NCBI GenBank assembly: GCA_964030475.1
Contig: CAXIPT010000002.1
Span: 16,304,749-16,368,748, forward strand
Direction: 5' to 3'
From: Tethya wilhelma
Lineage: Eukaryota; Porifera; Demospongiae; Tethyida; Tethyidae
DNA length: 64,000 nt
Below the pieces are notes generated by a model that was not told where the DNA came from, searched no databases, and saw nothing but the letters and a program-made list of their open reading frames with translations. A program made the translations under genes and the position numbers. Positions 48,356 through 58,784 of this stretch are shown here, one piece after another; position 1 is the stretch's first letter, and each line of letters begins with the position of its first letter.

Positions 48356-48763
48356 ATGCAGCATCTCCTGAGGCTGAAGTATTGTAGACTGGCGACCCTA
48401 TCACTTCTTTTGTGTTTGTCATTTATTGGTAAGCTGCAAACTACCATGCATATTGAAGATGAAAAGTTGTTTGCACTGATTTATGGCTGCTTTGAAGTAA
48501 GATTGCATTGTAATTCTCGCTCTCTCTACCATGCAACTCCAATACAGGATTAGTGCACAGTACAGAGAATCAATGTGAAAAGAAAAGACCCCATTCCTCC
48601 ACTTCTCCCTGCAACGGTGAATCTGAGAGACGGTATTTCTTGCATGACACTAAAGGATGCAAGAAATTCGGCATCTGCTCCGAGGATGCCTTGGTCTACG
48701 ACAACGAAACGGGCAATAATTATTTCCTTTCCTGGGGGGACTGCCAGAGGACCTGTATGGAAT
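48356..48763 (+). pseudogene. Truncated duplicate of Kunitz gene exons 1-2
   Basis: Exon 1 (48356-48428, signal peptide) and exon 2 (48548-48763, Kunitz domain) are identical to 55246-55318 and 55438-55653. The copy ends 120 bases later at an N and has none of the CCP, Ig or NTR exons. It is probably an assembly duplicate and not a separate gene. Confidence 0.75.
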
Positions 48764-48905
48764 GTGAGTATAAATCACTGTGAGCTCTACAGCTGCATCT
48801 GTTGTTGATTGCTGGCCCTATAGCTATACTGTTAGATTTTATTCCAATGGGTGTAACCACTGATTGAGCTCATCACTTTGGAGNCACCCCCTCCCACAAA
48901 CTCAC

Positions 48906-50485
48906 CATCAACAAACAGACAAGGGATTTCCGTAATCTTCACGTAGTTCCTCCGTTGTGCCTCCTTTAGCTCCTCTGGGGTCATTGTGGGCATGTTATAG
49001 AAATCCTCCGAAGTGAGAGCAGTCAGGTCTGTCTCAGGAGGGGACTTGGGCCGTTTCCTCTTGCCATACTTCTTACAAAGCTTACGCTGGAGTCGAAAAG
49101 GTTGAAGTTCAAATTCACCTGTATGTATGTATGTAGATAAGTAGGTACAGTATTTTTTTATGTATGTGCATGCAGTCTACCAACTAAAGGGTCTAGCTCA
49201 ATAGGCTAGTTAAAAATTTAGTAAATAGAAATTGACTTGTATTTATAAAGAAAACTGACAATCAGCACTGAGTGAGGGTATAGTATAGTAGTGGCGTTAG
49301 TCAACACACTCACACATCCACACATCCACACACCCACACACCCATACACCCACACCCACACAGTACCTGTTTCATAGTTGAGGATGGTCAACTTCTGAGC
49401 CACCAACCCGGCCTGTCGGTAACCATGGTACTTTGGTTTAAAGGCACAATATCTCTTCAGAAATTCAGGATCCTTTGAATTGAGGGGGACCAGGTCTTCA
49501 GGGGCCGGTGAGGGGGGCCGCTCTGGTACAGCTAGAGGGGGGTCTTCTTTGAGCAATCCATATGGATCAACATCATCTGCATACAATGTACGTTGGTTGG
49601 GAAACTGCTTGGAAATTGTTCATGCCGTATAGCACAAAATATTGGCGGGAATAAAATTTGGTGGATTGTCAAAAATTCATGATCGGTAGATATTATTTTG
49701 CTGGTACTTAGCGCACACAGCAATACATATACTCTGTATAATTATATGTGCTATGCAAAAATGACTGTTTCGTAGATTTAATATTGGTGGTCCTTACCAA
49801 AATCGTCAATCCGTCAATGTTAAATTTTGTACTACATACATGTATAAGGTATTCTATGTAGTGTACCTTCAGTCGTCGCCGACTCCAGTGCCCTGGCTGC
49901 CACCTCGTGGACTGAGAGAGAAGGGTCAGCTTGGTCTTTGGAAACAGAGGACGACTCCTTCCCTGCATCTGGTGTGGATTGAGAGAGAAAATAAAGTACA
50001 TGACAAATCAGTGCACAACAACAGCTCCTCGAATTGAGGCAAGTTTAAACCCAACCTCACACTTACATCCATTCACATGCTAACTGCAGATTGGGAAATT
50101 TCGCAGCTAAAAAATTCGGTCTATTTAATGTTCGTCATTTTGACAGAATTAGTACAGATCACCATAAATTTAAACTGACTTTTGCCACTCAAATTAATAC
50201 ACGGTGAAAAAAATTTTGATGGCAAAATTTCCCAATCTACAGCACACACTATACCGACCTTCATTGAACATGGTAGTAAGGCCACTTTGTAGACCCAATG
50301 ATTCCTCGACTGCAAAATTGGCAATGTCTGTCTCAGGTCGAGGTTCACCAACCTTGTAGAAGATGGGGGCATACACGATCATCTTCCTTCTTTCACCAAG
50401 GACCTCAATGACTTCTGAGGATAGACCACGGACCGGTTCAAAGTCACATTTCATGACTTGTTGAGCCTGTACAGATTGAGAGAAT

Positions 50486-50572
<87 letters not shown>

Positions 50573-51987
50573 GAATTGAACTTATAAGTAATTCCACTCA
50601 ATGTATGACTGAACAAAGGTCATGCACCATGATGACTACAGGTACCATGACAACTTAAAACGTTACTACAACAACTAAGGTTTAAGACAACCAAAGGTTA
50701 CCATGATGACTAAAGGGTACAGTGACGTACGTGCATCTGCAGTGTGTCCACGTTGCTCTCATCCTCCCTCACCAGACCGTGATCTTTGAGACCCTCCTTC
50801 TGACTCTTGACAAACCTAGAGACAAGAACGGCAAATGAACACATCTAATTTCAATCAATGCTAGAATCCGGGAAAAAAAACAACAAAACCTACATAAAAT
50901 AAAGATTTGTGTAAAAAACTTTTAAAAAAGAATCTGACAAACGAACATACTGATTTCAATTAATATTATGAAAATACAGGGAGAATGAAAATAAATTTTA
51001 TACTTGTAATGCCAAACATCACATGTACAAAAACTTCTTATCTTTGTAGGTGATTCACTGACTTTTTGTTCAACTTGTTGGGAAGGTTGGTGGGTTTCTC
51101 TCCAATAGGGACGTAGAGGGTGATGGTTCTCTTCAACATCTCTGCCAGCTCAGGGTTGAATTCTGCAAACGCCATCAGACTGTTCTCATCTGCACACAAA
51201 ACAGAGAGATAGGATTGCTGATATTCAAGATTGAGTATAGAGAATGCAGGTTGCACTAAGTGGATATCATTTGTCATCATACTAAACACAATTCAAATGT
51301 ATGAATCTGGGAACATCTATATTATACCGTATAGCGGGAATTTTTCGTGGGGGAAAATTTTTGCGTTTTCGTCCTGAATAGAAATTTGCGGGGAAAATTT
51401 TAACGGATTGCGTCTCAACATTACGTGACGACCTCGTACCTTACAATTTCATGGGGGAAAATTTTCGCGGAAAGCTGCCAAACTGTGAAATTCTCAAAAA
51501 TTTTTCCCCTACAAAAATTTCCCGCTATACGGTACTCTGATTCCCATGAGTTCTAGTAGTTCAAACATTATTTTAACTAGAATTTGAAACATCCTAGGGT
51601 TCGATTCTCAGCTAGATCTCATTTTTAATTCTCATGTGTACATGTGTATGTGTGTATGAGCACTAGATACAGAGCTCAAGCATACGAACATGTGTATAAG
51701 TGGTTACAGAGCTCAAGACCCACCATCTGGCATGAGTCCCACGGCCACACTCTGGTCCTCTACAGTCCCGAGGAGGTACTCGTCCTCACTGTTGATGCTG
51801 GACAAGTCATCATAATCAAAATCGTCATCAGAGTCATCGGAGTCTTCTTCTTCTTCCTCGTCAACGTACTCCTGCAGCTCCTTAGTGACCTCCACCTCAG
51901 TCTTGGCTAGCTCGTTGAGGGAGTGGTGCTTGTAGCGCTTGTGAGAGCGAGAGGAGAACTTAGAGGAGACCTTGGATTTTAGCTTGT
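48906..51987 (-). CDS. Unrecognised acidic protein, partial at both ends
   Basis: Phase-compatible exons can be read on the minus strand. The first is 51987-51724 and the last visible is 49118-48906. Between them lie exons near 51192-51055, 50818-50731, 50468-50260, 49971-49866 and 49577-49367. The translation starts with a Lys/Ser-rich part (KVSSKFSSRSHKRYKHHS). Next come an acidic stretch (DEEEEEDSDDSDDDFDYDD) and a region with ELAEMLKRTITLYVPIGEKP and EVIEVLGERRKMIVYAPIFY. A Pro-rich linker (PPLAVPERPPSPAPED) and a basic region (LQRKLCKKYGKRKRPKSPP) follow. I do not recognise the family. The apparent glutaredoxin-like end is explained by a good splice donor (GATG|GTGAGT). The 5' start was not found. 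Inner exon edges are approximate. Confidence 0.6.
50490..50570. repeat. (TG)n microsatellite
   Basis: Long TG array in an intron of the unrecognised minus-strand gene. Confidence 0.95.
51327..51532. mobile_element. TA-flanked MITE, copy 2 (206 bases)
   Basis: Same family and same length as 44430-44635, with ends CCGTATAGCGGG and its complement, TA on both flanks, and scattered substitutions relative to copy 1. Non-coding. Confidence 0.87.
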
Positions 51988-52009
51988 CTGTGAACGAAGG
52001 AGAGGGAGG

Positions 52010-52018
<9 letters not shown>

Positions 52019-52063
<45 letters not shown>
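52019..52063. repeat. (AG)n microsatellite
   Basis: AG array between the API5 stop codon and the first visible exon of the unrecognised gene. Confidence 0.95.
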
Positions 52064-52066
<3 letters not shown>

Positions 52067-52203
52067 ACTCTTACTGCTGACTCATTCAAATTATGGTGAT
52101 GACTAAGCATGACAAGAAAACCCAAAACACACTCTCAGTGTGAGCTGACTCATGGCTTCTCAGTCCATTGACCACACTGTTACCCTCTCATCCTCATTGT
52201 TAA

Positions 52204-54528
52204 TTAGTGCCGTACCTTGACCCCCCACGACAGCTGTACACTAGCCTTGTATGTTGGAGGTTTGTGAAAGAAGTCTTTAATGAGAACATTAATATTTGCA
52301 GTTGTCTTCACGGCAACACTGCGAAGCTTGTTCTAAATGGGGGAAAAAATTATGACATAGTGATGATGTAATGGTATTAAAATGACATGATGTAATGATG
52401 ACATCATACCTGTTCGTCCTTTAATTCTAGAGCATTCTTTCCCTTCAATGCCATCACCAGTTGAGCGTGGTATGTCTGAGAGCCTCGGGCAAAATACTGC
52501 AGTCTACAATGATATCATAATGACATCACAACAAATTCATTTTTATGACATCACACAATTATTAATGATTACATCACAGTGAGATCAAAGACCTATTACC
52601 TCTGCTTAAAGTCTTTAAATCGTTCGGCATTTTCATCCGCACTCAAGAACTCTGTTGCCATGGAAACCAACTTATGGAAGCTAAAGAGGAGACATTCAAC
52701 GACTGAGAATTGGAGTTTAGGCTGTTCACCTTCGACCTCTGGTGGGAGTGGCATGTAATCCTGGAACAAAAAAAAAAGGGTGTGTGTGTGTGTGTGTGTG
52801 TGGAAATAAACACTACACAGCTCATACGTTTTGAACAAAATACACTGTTACAATACTGGTTTTGTGGAATTTTTGCTGATTCCAAAGTTATCATGTGTGT
52901 ACTATACACTGCAGTATGATGTACTGTAGTTCACTGGAAAACATGTTCGGTAGACACAAATAAAAAACACAGATGTTTTTTTTCAAGACAAAAAACAAAA
53001 TGGCAACCTTGTAAACGAGGTCTGAAACTTGCAAGCCATAGAGAGTGCTACTAGGAAATGTACTACAGATAAGAAGACTCCCTTCGAACAAGACGATGAA
53101 ACTATGCTATTTAGACCCAACAAAGCTCGAATGGAGGTACTTACTAGCTTTAAATGCCAGCTGCTTTTGTTTTCGGTTGTGCTTTTGCCATTTTCATAAT
53201 GTGCTCAGCAAACATATCATTTTCAAAAAGCTCCATTTTGAAGTGCTTCTTCAAATCGTTGTGGTTAAGCATGTAAACTGTCTAAGAGAGCCTCTGAGCA
53301 AGTTTGGAGAGTTTAAGGGAGGGTGTGAGGGTGTCATTTTGTTCTACTTAATTTTATGATCTTAAAAACAATTTGTATGGGTGCTTAATAAATGGGATAT
53401 TTGGCCCATTCCTACTACATATACAAAGCTACCGTATGAGTAAAAGTATACTGCACTGTGTAACATTTTATTTATTATTCCCAGTATAATATTATTCGTG
53501 CAACCATATTATTATATGCAATAGAGCACACATGCACAACACATGCAGGCAAAATAATATCTACAAATTCGGCAAAGCTTGAACGTAATTTTGCGCCAAA
53601 TGTTTGGAAAAGAATACAGAAATTTTTTTTCCTCAATCAAAAATATCCCACTTCGCGACACTTTCTGTATTTTTATCATTTTCAGTTCATTCATGCAGTT
53701 CTTTCCTGGCACCGTAAGCCAGGCCCTCCTCGTGCACTGTATAATATTACTTAGCAAAAAGCATAGCAGGAAGGCCTGGTTTACAAGGTTAGTCCTTTCT
53801 TGTACAATACAAACACCAAAGGCCTGAAAGATAAGGCCTTACTAGTAGTGCTTTGAAAGTTGGTTCAATGCACACGGGCACCATGGCAGCATCTATGGGG
53901 TGGAGGAAAGCCTCAGCGTAGAGCTGCAAGAGTTGCTGTTTAGTTTGATCTTCTTCGATGGCGGAGAGAGAGGGTAGGATCTTGGTGGAGAGATACTCCA
54001 CGAACGGACCAGCCGTAGAACCACGCTGAGAGGGTGTGTGGGTGTGTGGTGTGAGGGTGTGAGTGTGTAAGTATGTGAGTATGAGTGTGAGTGTATAAGA
54101 ATACCAATGAAATTTGAACAAAAAAATTAACATAATTTCAAAGCTATCTCTTTAGGCTGCTAAAAAGTCAAAGCTTCTTACAACCCTATAGTCTGTATAG
54201 TCAATTGTCTATCTGTTCAGTCTAGAAGGTCGTATGAAGCTATGATTTAAAAGGAGTACAAATAATTTTAACTAGGGCATGGCATAAATATACAATGATG
54301 TCATAGCCACACCTACTTTACCTTACAGAACTTGAGTGTGTGCTTGAAGCACGTGATGAACTTATCAATCTCTTCACTATCCTGAGGATTGAAATCTGAC
54401 CCGAGATCAGCCTGCTGACTAATGATGGTGGATATCTCTTGCAACCCCTCAGGAGTGGAGGAATATTGCAGCTTTGCAAGAACATCCACCATAGTCTCAA
54501 ACTCTTCACCAGTACAGTCTGCCAGCAC
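52204..54528 (-). CDS. API5: API5 (apoptosis inhibitor 5), 5' truncated
   Basis: Exons 54528-54322, 54025-53843, 52760-52600, 52503-52410 and 52332-52204 join in phase to 257 residues ending in SWGVKVRH and a TAA stop. The match to animal API5 is clear: LADCTGEEFETMVDVL, ISQQADLGSDFNPQD, FVEYLSTKILPSL, DYMPLPPEVEGEQPKLQFS, LQYFARGSQTYHAQL and NVLIKDFFHKPPTYKASV. API5 is a HEAT/ARM-like helical-repeat nuclear protein that suppresses E2F1-linked apoptosis. The N-terminal half is missing because the sequence meets an AG repeat and an N at 54569. The C-terminus ends right after the helical repeats and lacks the human nuclear-localisation tail, unless further exons are spliced on. Confidence 0.9.
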
Positions 54529-54540
54529 CTGAGTGAGTGA

Positions 54541-54568
54541 GTGAGTGAGAGAGAGAGAGAGAGAGAGA
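54541..54568. repeat. (AG)n tract at contig edge
   Basis: AG repeat directly left of the N at 54569. It is a plausible cause of the wrong join. Confidence 0.9.
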
Positions 54569-54569
54569 N

Positions 54570-55773
54570 CAGAAGAGGACATTGAGGAAGTCCTTGCAGA
54601 CACAACAGCCGAAGGGGAGGCTTTGGAGGATGAGCCAACTCCTTCTAAACCAAAGAAAAAGAAAAAGAAAGGGAAAAAGGAGAAAGAAGGGGAGGACTGA
54701 GACTGGCTTGTTTGAGACTTTAAAAATAAATATTTAATTTGTTTGCTACAAGAACACACCTTTTGTCCAAAGAGAGCACAAAAAGAAATTGTATTTTCTT
54801 TCGTCTTTGGTACAAATGCAACCATGTCATATAATGTATTTAAGATTATAGTGTTCTAACCCTAGAACTGCAGTGGTCTGCATGCCACCAAAGTATACAT
54901 ATATTATTTTCTGAAACACTATAGAAGTGTGTCTTATACACTAGTTACCATAAATAGATTGCGAAACCACATGCATGTGTACTTAGGTATCCGCGGTATG
55001 AGGAACTATAATTAACTTCAAGCTTCCAGGAGGAAGTGATTCAAAAAATTCAGTTTATGATAATGTAATATTTGTAGGCGTGCTGCGCTGCTCGTGGATA
55101 TATAAGTGAGAGATTTTTCTATAGGGTAGAGTGCAAAGACAAAGCTAAACTGTTCAGATTTCGAGCTCTACACATAGCCAATTCTGACCCCATCAATCTT
55201 CACTACATTTTGCAATATCTGATTTTTTCGGAGAGAAAGTGGAAAATGCAGCATCTCCTGAGGCTGAAGTATTGTAGACTGGCGACCCTATCACTTCTTT
55301 TGTGTTTGTCATTTATTGGTAAGCTGCAAACTACCATGCATATTGAAGATGAAAAGTTGTTTGCACTGATTTATGGCTGCTTTGAAGTAAGATTGCATTG
55401 TAATTCTCGCTCTCTCTACCATGCAACTCCAATACAGGATTAGTGCACAGTACAGAGAATCAATGTGAAAAGAAAAGACCCCATTCCTCCACTTCTCCCT
55501 GCAACGGTGAATCTGAGAGACGGTATTTCTTGCATGACACTAAAGGATGCAAGAAATTCGGCATCTGCTCCGAGGATGCCTTGGTCTACGACAACGAAAC
55601 GGGCAATAATTATTTCCTTTCCTGGGGGGACTGCCAGAGGACCTGTATGGAATGTGAGTATAAATCACTGTGAGCTCTACAGCTGCATCTGTTGTTGATT
55701 GCTGGCCCTATAGCTATACTGTTAGATTTTATTCCAATGGGTGTAACCACTGATTGAGCTCATCACTTTGGAG
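54570..55773 (+). repeat. Second copy of the 1204-base segment
   Basis: Matches 47680-48883. It begins within the last NOP56 exon (a NOP56 tail fragment ending at the stop, 54698-54700) and continues into the complete Kunitz gene. Confidence 0.93.
55099..55106 (+). promoter_or_regulatory. TATA box of the Kunitz-CCP gene
   Basis: TATATAAG lies 147 bases before the start codon at 55246. The same element is at 48209-48216 in the duplicate. Confidence 0.55.
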
Positions 55774-58669
55774 AGCCCACTTAATACTGTATAAAGTTGT
55801 ACATTGCCAATTGATGTTTATGTTGACTATGTGCGTAACTGTATGTTGGCTATTGCATGTTGCTTTGATTTCCTGACATCACCACGATCACATGTACACT
55901 TACACACGTACAGCTATTGAATGCCCACCTGTTGAAGCCCCCATGAATGGAATCATTACCATGGACGAATACTCTGGTTGGGGTGGGAGCATTTACTACG
56001 ACTGTCATGTGGGATTCAGTCTCGTAGGCTCCAGCAAACGAACCTGCCAGAAGAATCAAACGTGGACTGGCGACAGTGCTCCTTACTGTCAAGGTAAGAA
56101 ATGACTCTGAGTAGATCAACACTCACTGGAGAAGCCCCTTTCAGTCTTGAGTTGCTAGGCAATTGTCTATGACCGTAATCAGCTAATAATAGCTACATGT
56201 GCTGATTTAACACTTTGGTTTGGGAAGGCGATAAGCAAGCGTTACTGCACTACAGTATTCAAACCCTCATTCCACCCCTTTCACACTATGACACACACAC
56301 AGCACAATGCAAACGGCCTCCAGTAACGGCCAACGTGAAGAGCATAGCACCAGTCCAAGACTACTACAATGTGGGCACCGTCATCTATTACACATGTGCT
56401 GATGGATACACTGGCAGCACTCAGAGAACATGCATGGATGATGGTACATGGAGCGGCCAAGATGCAGAGTGTGCAGAAAGTAAGTCAGTGTAGCAATGAT
56501 TTCGTTTACTTCTGTAAAATCATTCGATTGATTCGATCAGGCGTCACGAGAACTACATGAATCGATGATGCTAATGATGATTAGTGTGTCCAGTAGTATA
56601 TTGTGTATGTGTCTGTGAGTGCAAGTGGTCAGTGTGAATATCGTCTCAGCAGTTAATGATTTGTTTGTTTACTTCTGCCTACGCTTCGGTTGTAAATCTC
56701 ATTACACGTTAATTTACTTTTTTTGCAACCACCAAATGGTATTCAATACACATTGTGTATTGTATATCTAGACGTTATCTGACGCAATCTATTTAATCAA
56801 TTAGAGACCTTTGCAACTATAATTCCACAAAATGAATGAATGTGGTTCACATTTTCACTCTCTCTCTCTCTCTCAGTGGAAGAGATTCAATGTAAAGGAC
56901 CTTCTCCTATTGATTATGGCACTGTCGTTGCTCCTGATCACTCTGTTGGAGCTTATCTTACCTACTCCTGTGAGGCTAAATTCATTCTTTCTGGCAACGC
57001 CACCAGGAGGTGCATGGAAGACGGAGAGTGGGAGGGAGAAGAGCCAACTTGTTGGAGTAAGTTGAAGTGTGTTGGTGTAGTCCCAGTTGTTTGTTTAGTG
57101 TAGTTCAATATTTGTAAAGTTGTGACTAAATCCACTTCTAATTGGGTGGTTGGCTTCCTCTGAGGAAGTCCTAGGAAAGACACACATGTTATGTAAACTC
57201 AAGTGTGACCTTGTACCAGTACGCATGTCTCCACTTTAAACTTGAACCTACTCAAGTAGAGTGGCTTTCCTATGCTGTTCATTTCACTTCCTGTATTCAT
57301 CTCTTTTCTTTAGAACTTGGTCTGCAAAAGTCGTTTAATGGTGAAACAGAAGATGTCACCAACCAAACTGTGTCCTATCCCATCAGAACAAGGAACATTG
57401 TCTTTGAAATTGTCAGCACAAACAACATCCACTCCCTTGAAGGCTACGATATTGAGTGGTCCTTTGTGAACAGTCGTGGTAGTGCCGAATGGCCGGAAGG
57501 TGTGGACAATAATCTCAACTCAATTGAGTTCAAAAGTATTCTCACATCGCGAGAACAGGAAGGAAAATACATAGCGAGGGTTGGCAACTTTACTGTTTAC
57601 TTTCTACTTTCAATCAGTGGTAAGGATGTGGCTTGTGTATATATAACTCAAGCACTTAATACACTCGGTTGTAATCTTTGCTGGATAGAAATTAACTATG
57701 TGGTTTTTATTTTCCAGAAACAAGCCCATCAATGCCAGTCATTCCTCTTCAATTCTTAACCATTCGATCAACTGGTAATATGGTCAGCAACACTATTGCC
57801 ACGGCAACACTGGGCAGTGATACCACCATCACATGCATATTCCAGGGCTGTCCAGAGCCAAGCGTCACATGGTTGTATGAAGATAAACCAGTCGAATTCA
57901 ATGACAAATTTGAATCATCAGACTTCAGCAGTCACTCGTCTACTCCCATACTAATCTCAGACCTTAAGATTAAAACTCTGAGTTTCTCTGACACTGGATA
58001 CTACACCTGTGTTGCCGGCAATGAGTTTCAAAATGCTAACTCGTCACTCCGTCTTGAAGTGCTCGAACCACCTCAGGCTGAAGTTGAACCATCACAAGAG
58101 AAGGAGAAGAGATCGGTTGGCAGCAGTAGATCACCTCTGTGCAGCAGCAGCAGCAGTTCACCTTCCCATTCCTCAACAGGTGAGAGTCGTAGTACTTTAC
58201 AGTGTTAGTAAATACACAGAGCAGTGTAAACAATACACCAATGTTGTCTATATGGGGAGGATGTAGGTGAATGTGATTATCTTAGCTATCATCTTATAGT
58301 GTGGTCAGTGCATGTGTAGAAGCGCTGTGTCTTCTGTGCCTCCATTCAACCTTGTAAACCCTTGCTTCCTCTGCAGTTACCATCGTGGGAAGAGTACAGA
58401 GAAATATTAGAATGAGAAGGAGTCCTCACATGACCTCCTACCAAATCAGGGTGGACAGAGTCCTCAATGGAGCTACAGACTCTCTCTCGAGAGATCAAAC
58501 TTTAAGGACAATCATTGTTGACTCGAGTGTTGAGTACCCAGCAAGATTAAAGAGAAACAGCGACTACATTCTCAGAGGAAATGTCGTCAAGGACATGTTT
58601 TATGTTTCAGGATACGAGTTTGTCCAAAGTCATTCAAACGAACTGGAGAGTTCCCTACTCCAATGTTGA
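55246..58669 (+). CDS. Secreted Kunitz-CCP-CCP-CCP-Ig-NTR-like protein
   Basis: Eight exons: 55246-55318, 55438-55653, 55914-56093, 56303-56479, 56877-57056, 57314-57619, 57718-58179 and 58377-58669. Total 1887 nt, 628 residues. Every intron is phase 1, the signature of shuffled extracellular modules. Exon 1 is a signal peptide (LATLSLLLCLSFIG). Exon 2 is a six-cysteine Kunitz domain (RYFLHDTKGCKKFGIC, NNYFLSWGDCQRTC). Exons 3-5 are CCP/sushi domains (for example IECPPVEAPMNG to TWTGDSAPYC). Exon 6 is an unassigned beta-rich, possibly Ig-like segment. Exon 7 is an Ig domain (TITCIFQGCPEPSVTWLYED, DTGYYTCVAGNEF) with a KEKEKR-like basic site and a Ser-rich tail. Exon 8 resembles an NTR domain (YQIRVDRVLNGA). 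No transmembrane segment is seen. Module content recalls WFIKKN proteins, which inhibit proteases and bind TGF-beta ligands; the function here is unproven. Confidence 0.85.
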
Positions 58670-58778
58670 CATTAGGTGTTACTAATAATTTTTAAGGACT
58701 GATCAATTATGCCAACTCCCCTTTGCAATTGCTATACTGTCGATTACGGAACATTGCACAAAGACATCAACACAGAAT

Positions 58779-58784
58779 AATAAA
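58779..58784 (+). terminator. Polyadenylation signal of the Kunitz-CCP gene
   Basis: AATAAA about 110 bases after the stop codon. Confidence 0.55.

Larger units (their letters stand above)
47680..48883 (+). repeat. 1204-base segment repeated at 54570-55773
   Basis: From inside the last NOP56 exon through the first two exons of the Kunitz gene, the sequence matches 54570-55773 at a constant offset of 6890. I noted no differences. Each copy abuts a single N (48884, 54569). Confidence 0.93.
48885..54568. other. Probable misplaced contig between two single Ns
   Basis: This block interrupts what would otherwise be a direct NOP56-to-Kunitz-gene transition and is bounded by N at 48884 and 54569. 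At the left edge a minus-strand gene runs into the N. At the right edge API5 loses its N-terminal exons in an AG repeat. It carries the same MITE family as NOP56 intron 7, so it belongs to the same genome. Confidence 0.7.

Noticed and set aside
48885..48950. Glutaredoxin-like ending (IPCLFVDGEFVGGG)
   Set aside because: A strong splice donor GATG|GTGAGT ends the exon before EFVGGG, and no CPxC motif is present.
51700..52250. Fusion of API5 to the downstream acidic exon
   Set aside because: API5 reads to an in-frame stop at 52204, and splicing from its last donor into 51987 would hit a stop because the phases disagree.
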